Source: Pseudomonadota bacterium
GTDB lineage: Bacteria; Pseudomonadota; Gammaproteobacteria; Pseudomonadales; UBA5518
Direction: 5' to 3'
Length of the DNA stretch: 5,959 nucleotides
NCBI GenBank assembly: GCA_022705125.1
Contig: JAKJFB010000167.1
Span: 1 to 5,959 of the forward strand
A program made the translations under genes and the position numbers. Below, one piece after another: positions 5,211 through 5,959 of this stretch. Within the stretch, counting starts at the first letter, position 1, and the number at the start of each line of letters is the position of its first letter. The notes under the pieces are model-generated. The model searched no databases. It saw nothing but the letters and a program-made list of their open reading frames with translations, and had not been told where the DNA came from.

Positions 5211-5959
5211 GGTGGTTCCCCGCCATGCTCGGTCTCTGCGCGCTGCTCGCGCAGGGACCGGCGTCTGCCGAACACCCGACCGACCCCTTGTCCTGGCTCG
5301 GACGCATCTCGACCGCGGGGCAACGACTCAATTACGTTGGCACCTTCGTGTATCAGTCCGGCAGCCATGTCGAGACCTCGCGGATCGCGCATCGTGTCGA
5401 TGCCAGCGGCGAGTACGAGCGCCTCGAGGTCCTCGATGGCAGTCCGCGCGAAATCATCCGCCGTGGCGCCGAGGTGCGTTGCGTATTGCCCGACGAGCGC
5501 ACGGTGATCATCGACGAAGCGCAGGGCCGTCGCGCCTTCCCGGCTCGCCTGCCGGCGTCGCCGACCGGGCTGGCCGAAAACTACCGTGTGCGCAAGGGCG
5601 AATTGGGCAGGGTGGCCGGGCTCGAGGCCCAGGCGCTGGTCCTCGAGCCCAAGGACGAATTGCGCTACGGCCACGTGCTGTGGGCCGACGTGCAGTCGGG
5701 CCTGCTGCTGAAGTCGCGTACGCTCGATCAGCACGGTGCTGTCATCGAGCAATTCAGCTTCAGCGAGCTGCGCATCGGGGGCGAGGTGGAGAACAGCCTG
5801 CTCGAGTCGCGCTTCAAGACCGACGAAGGCTGGCGGATGGTCAATGCGCGCGGTGTCAGCATGTCCGTCGAGGCTGCCGGCTGGGTGCTCGAGCCGGCGG
5901 TTCCGGGTTACGCGCTCACCTCGGCCATGAAGCGCCCGCTGGGGCGGGATCGCGGTGAA
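5207..5959 (+). CDS. rseB: Periplasmic sigma-E co-regulator RseB/MucB (3' end outside window)
   Basis: RseB binds the periplasmic tail of RseA and shields it from the first protease; lipopolysaccharide or mislocalised lipoprotein signals displace it. The frame starts at ATG 5207 in an ATGA overlap with the rseA stop, implying translational coupling, and stays open for 251 codons to the last base. E. coli RseB has 318 residues, so perhaps 60-70 are missing. A signal peptide is visible: R2, a hydrophobic core 4-15 and an ASA cleavage site at 19-21 before E22. C11 does not sit in a lipobox. Next come the MucB/RseB N-terminal blocks NYVGTFVYQSG (42-52), HVETSRIAHRVD (54-65), GSPREIIR (78-85) and CVLPDERTV (92-100), then YGHVLWAD (154-161) and SGLLLKS (164-170). 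The linker to the smaller C-terminal domain is near 205-215; the EPAVPGY segment (229-235) belongs to that second domain. No frameshift is seen. Confidence 0.93.
   Translation, partial: MRWFPAMLGLCALLAQGPASAEHPTDPLSWLGRISTAGQRLNYVGTFVYQSGSHVETSRIAHRVDASGEYERLEVLDGSPREIIRRGAEVRCVLPDERTVIIDEAQGRRAFPARLPASPTGLAENYRVRKGELGRVAGLEAQALVLEPKDELRYGHVLWADVQSGLLLKSRTLDQHGAVIEQFSFSELRIGGEVENSLLESRFKTDEGWRMVNARGVSMSVEAAGWVLEPAVPGYALTSAMKRPLGRDRGE

Noticed and set aside
5065..5958. 297-codon + strand frame overlapping rseA and rseB
   Set aside because: Arg/Ala-rich shadow in another frame; the rseB frame from 5207 has a signal peptide and MucB/RseB motifs.

Overview
The window is an ordinary-looking, G+C-rich chromosomal segment of a gammaproteobacterium. 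Two things support this. First, nadB is divergent from an rpoE/algU-rseA/mucA-rseB/mucB envelope-stress operon. Second, sdhE-ygfX is divergent from ygfZ. As I recall, this neighbourhood is shared by Pseudomonas and other non-enteric gammaproteobacteria, while enterics keep the two halves apart. I cannot name the genus. No mobile element, CRISPR array, tRNA or rRNA gene is visible, and no gene looks foreign.

Layout from left to right: the 3' part of truD (tRNA pseudouridine-13 synthase, + strand, entering from the left edge) converges on ygfZ (- strand) with an 11-bp gap. A 125-bp divergent region then separates ygfZ from sdhE-ygfX (+ strand, overlapping by about 41 nt). sdhE-ygfX converges on nadB (- strand) with a 15-bp gap; a perfect 11-bp hairpin in the 3' end of nadB may mark the boundary. 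A divergent region of about 175 bp holds candidate promoters for nadB and for the sigma-E operon. The right quarter is rpoE, rseA (8-bp gap) and rseB (ATGA overlap); rseB runs off the right edge.

Functionally there are two themes. The left and middle part concerns cofactor and flavoenzyme biology: YgfZ supports Fe-S enzymes, SdhE flavinylates succinate dehydrogenase, YgfX is its membrane partner, and NadB is a flavoenzyme of NAD synthesis from the same superfamily as SdhA/FrdA. The right part is the classical extracytoplasmic stress circuit: the sigma factor RpoE, its single-pass membrane anti-sigma factor RseA, and the periplasmic co-regulator RseB.

I found no previously undescribed system. 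The observations most worth checking are the nadB start codon, which coincides with an extended -10 promoter motif; a candidate sigma-E-type promoter with correct spacing upstream of rpoE; the terminator-like hairpin in the nadB tail; and a short transmembrane motif in RseA that matches the RseP cleavage/ClpX degron site as I recall it from E. coli.
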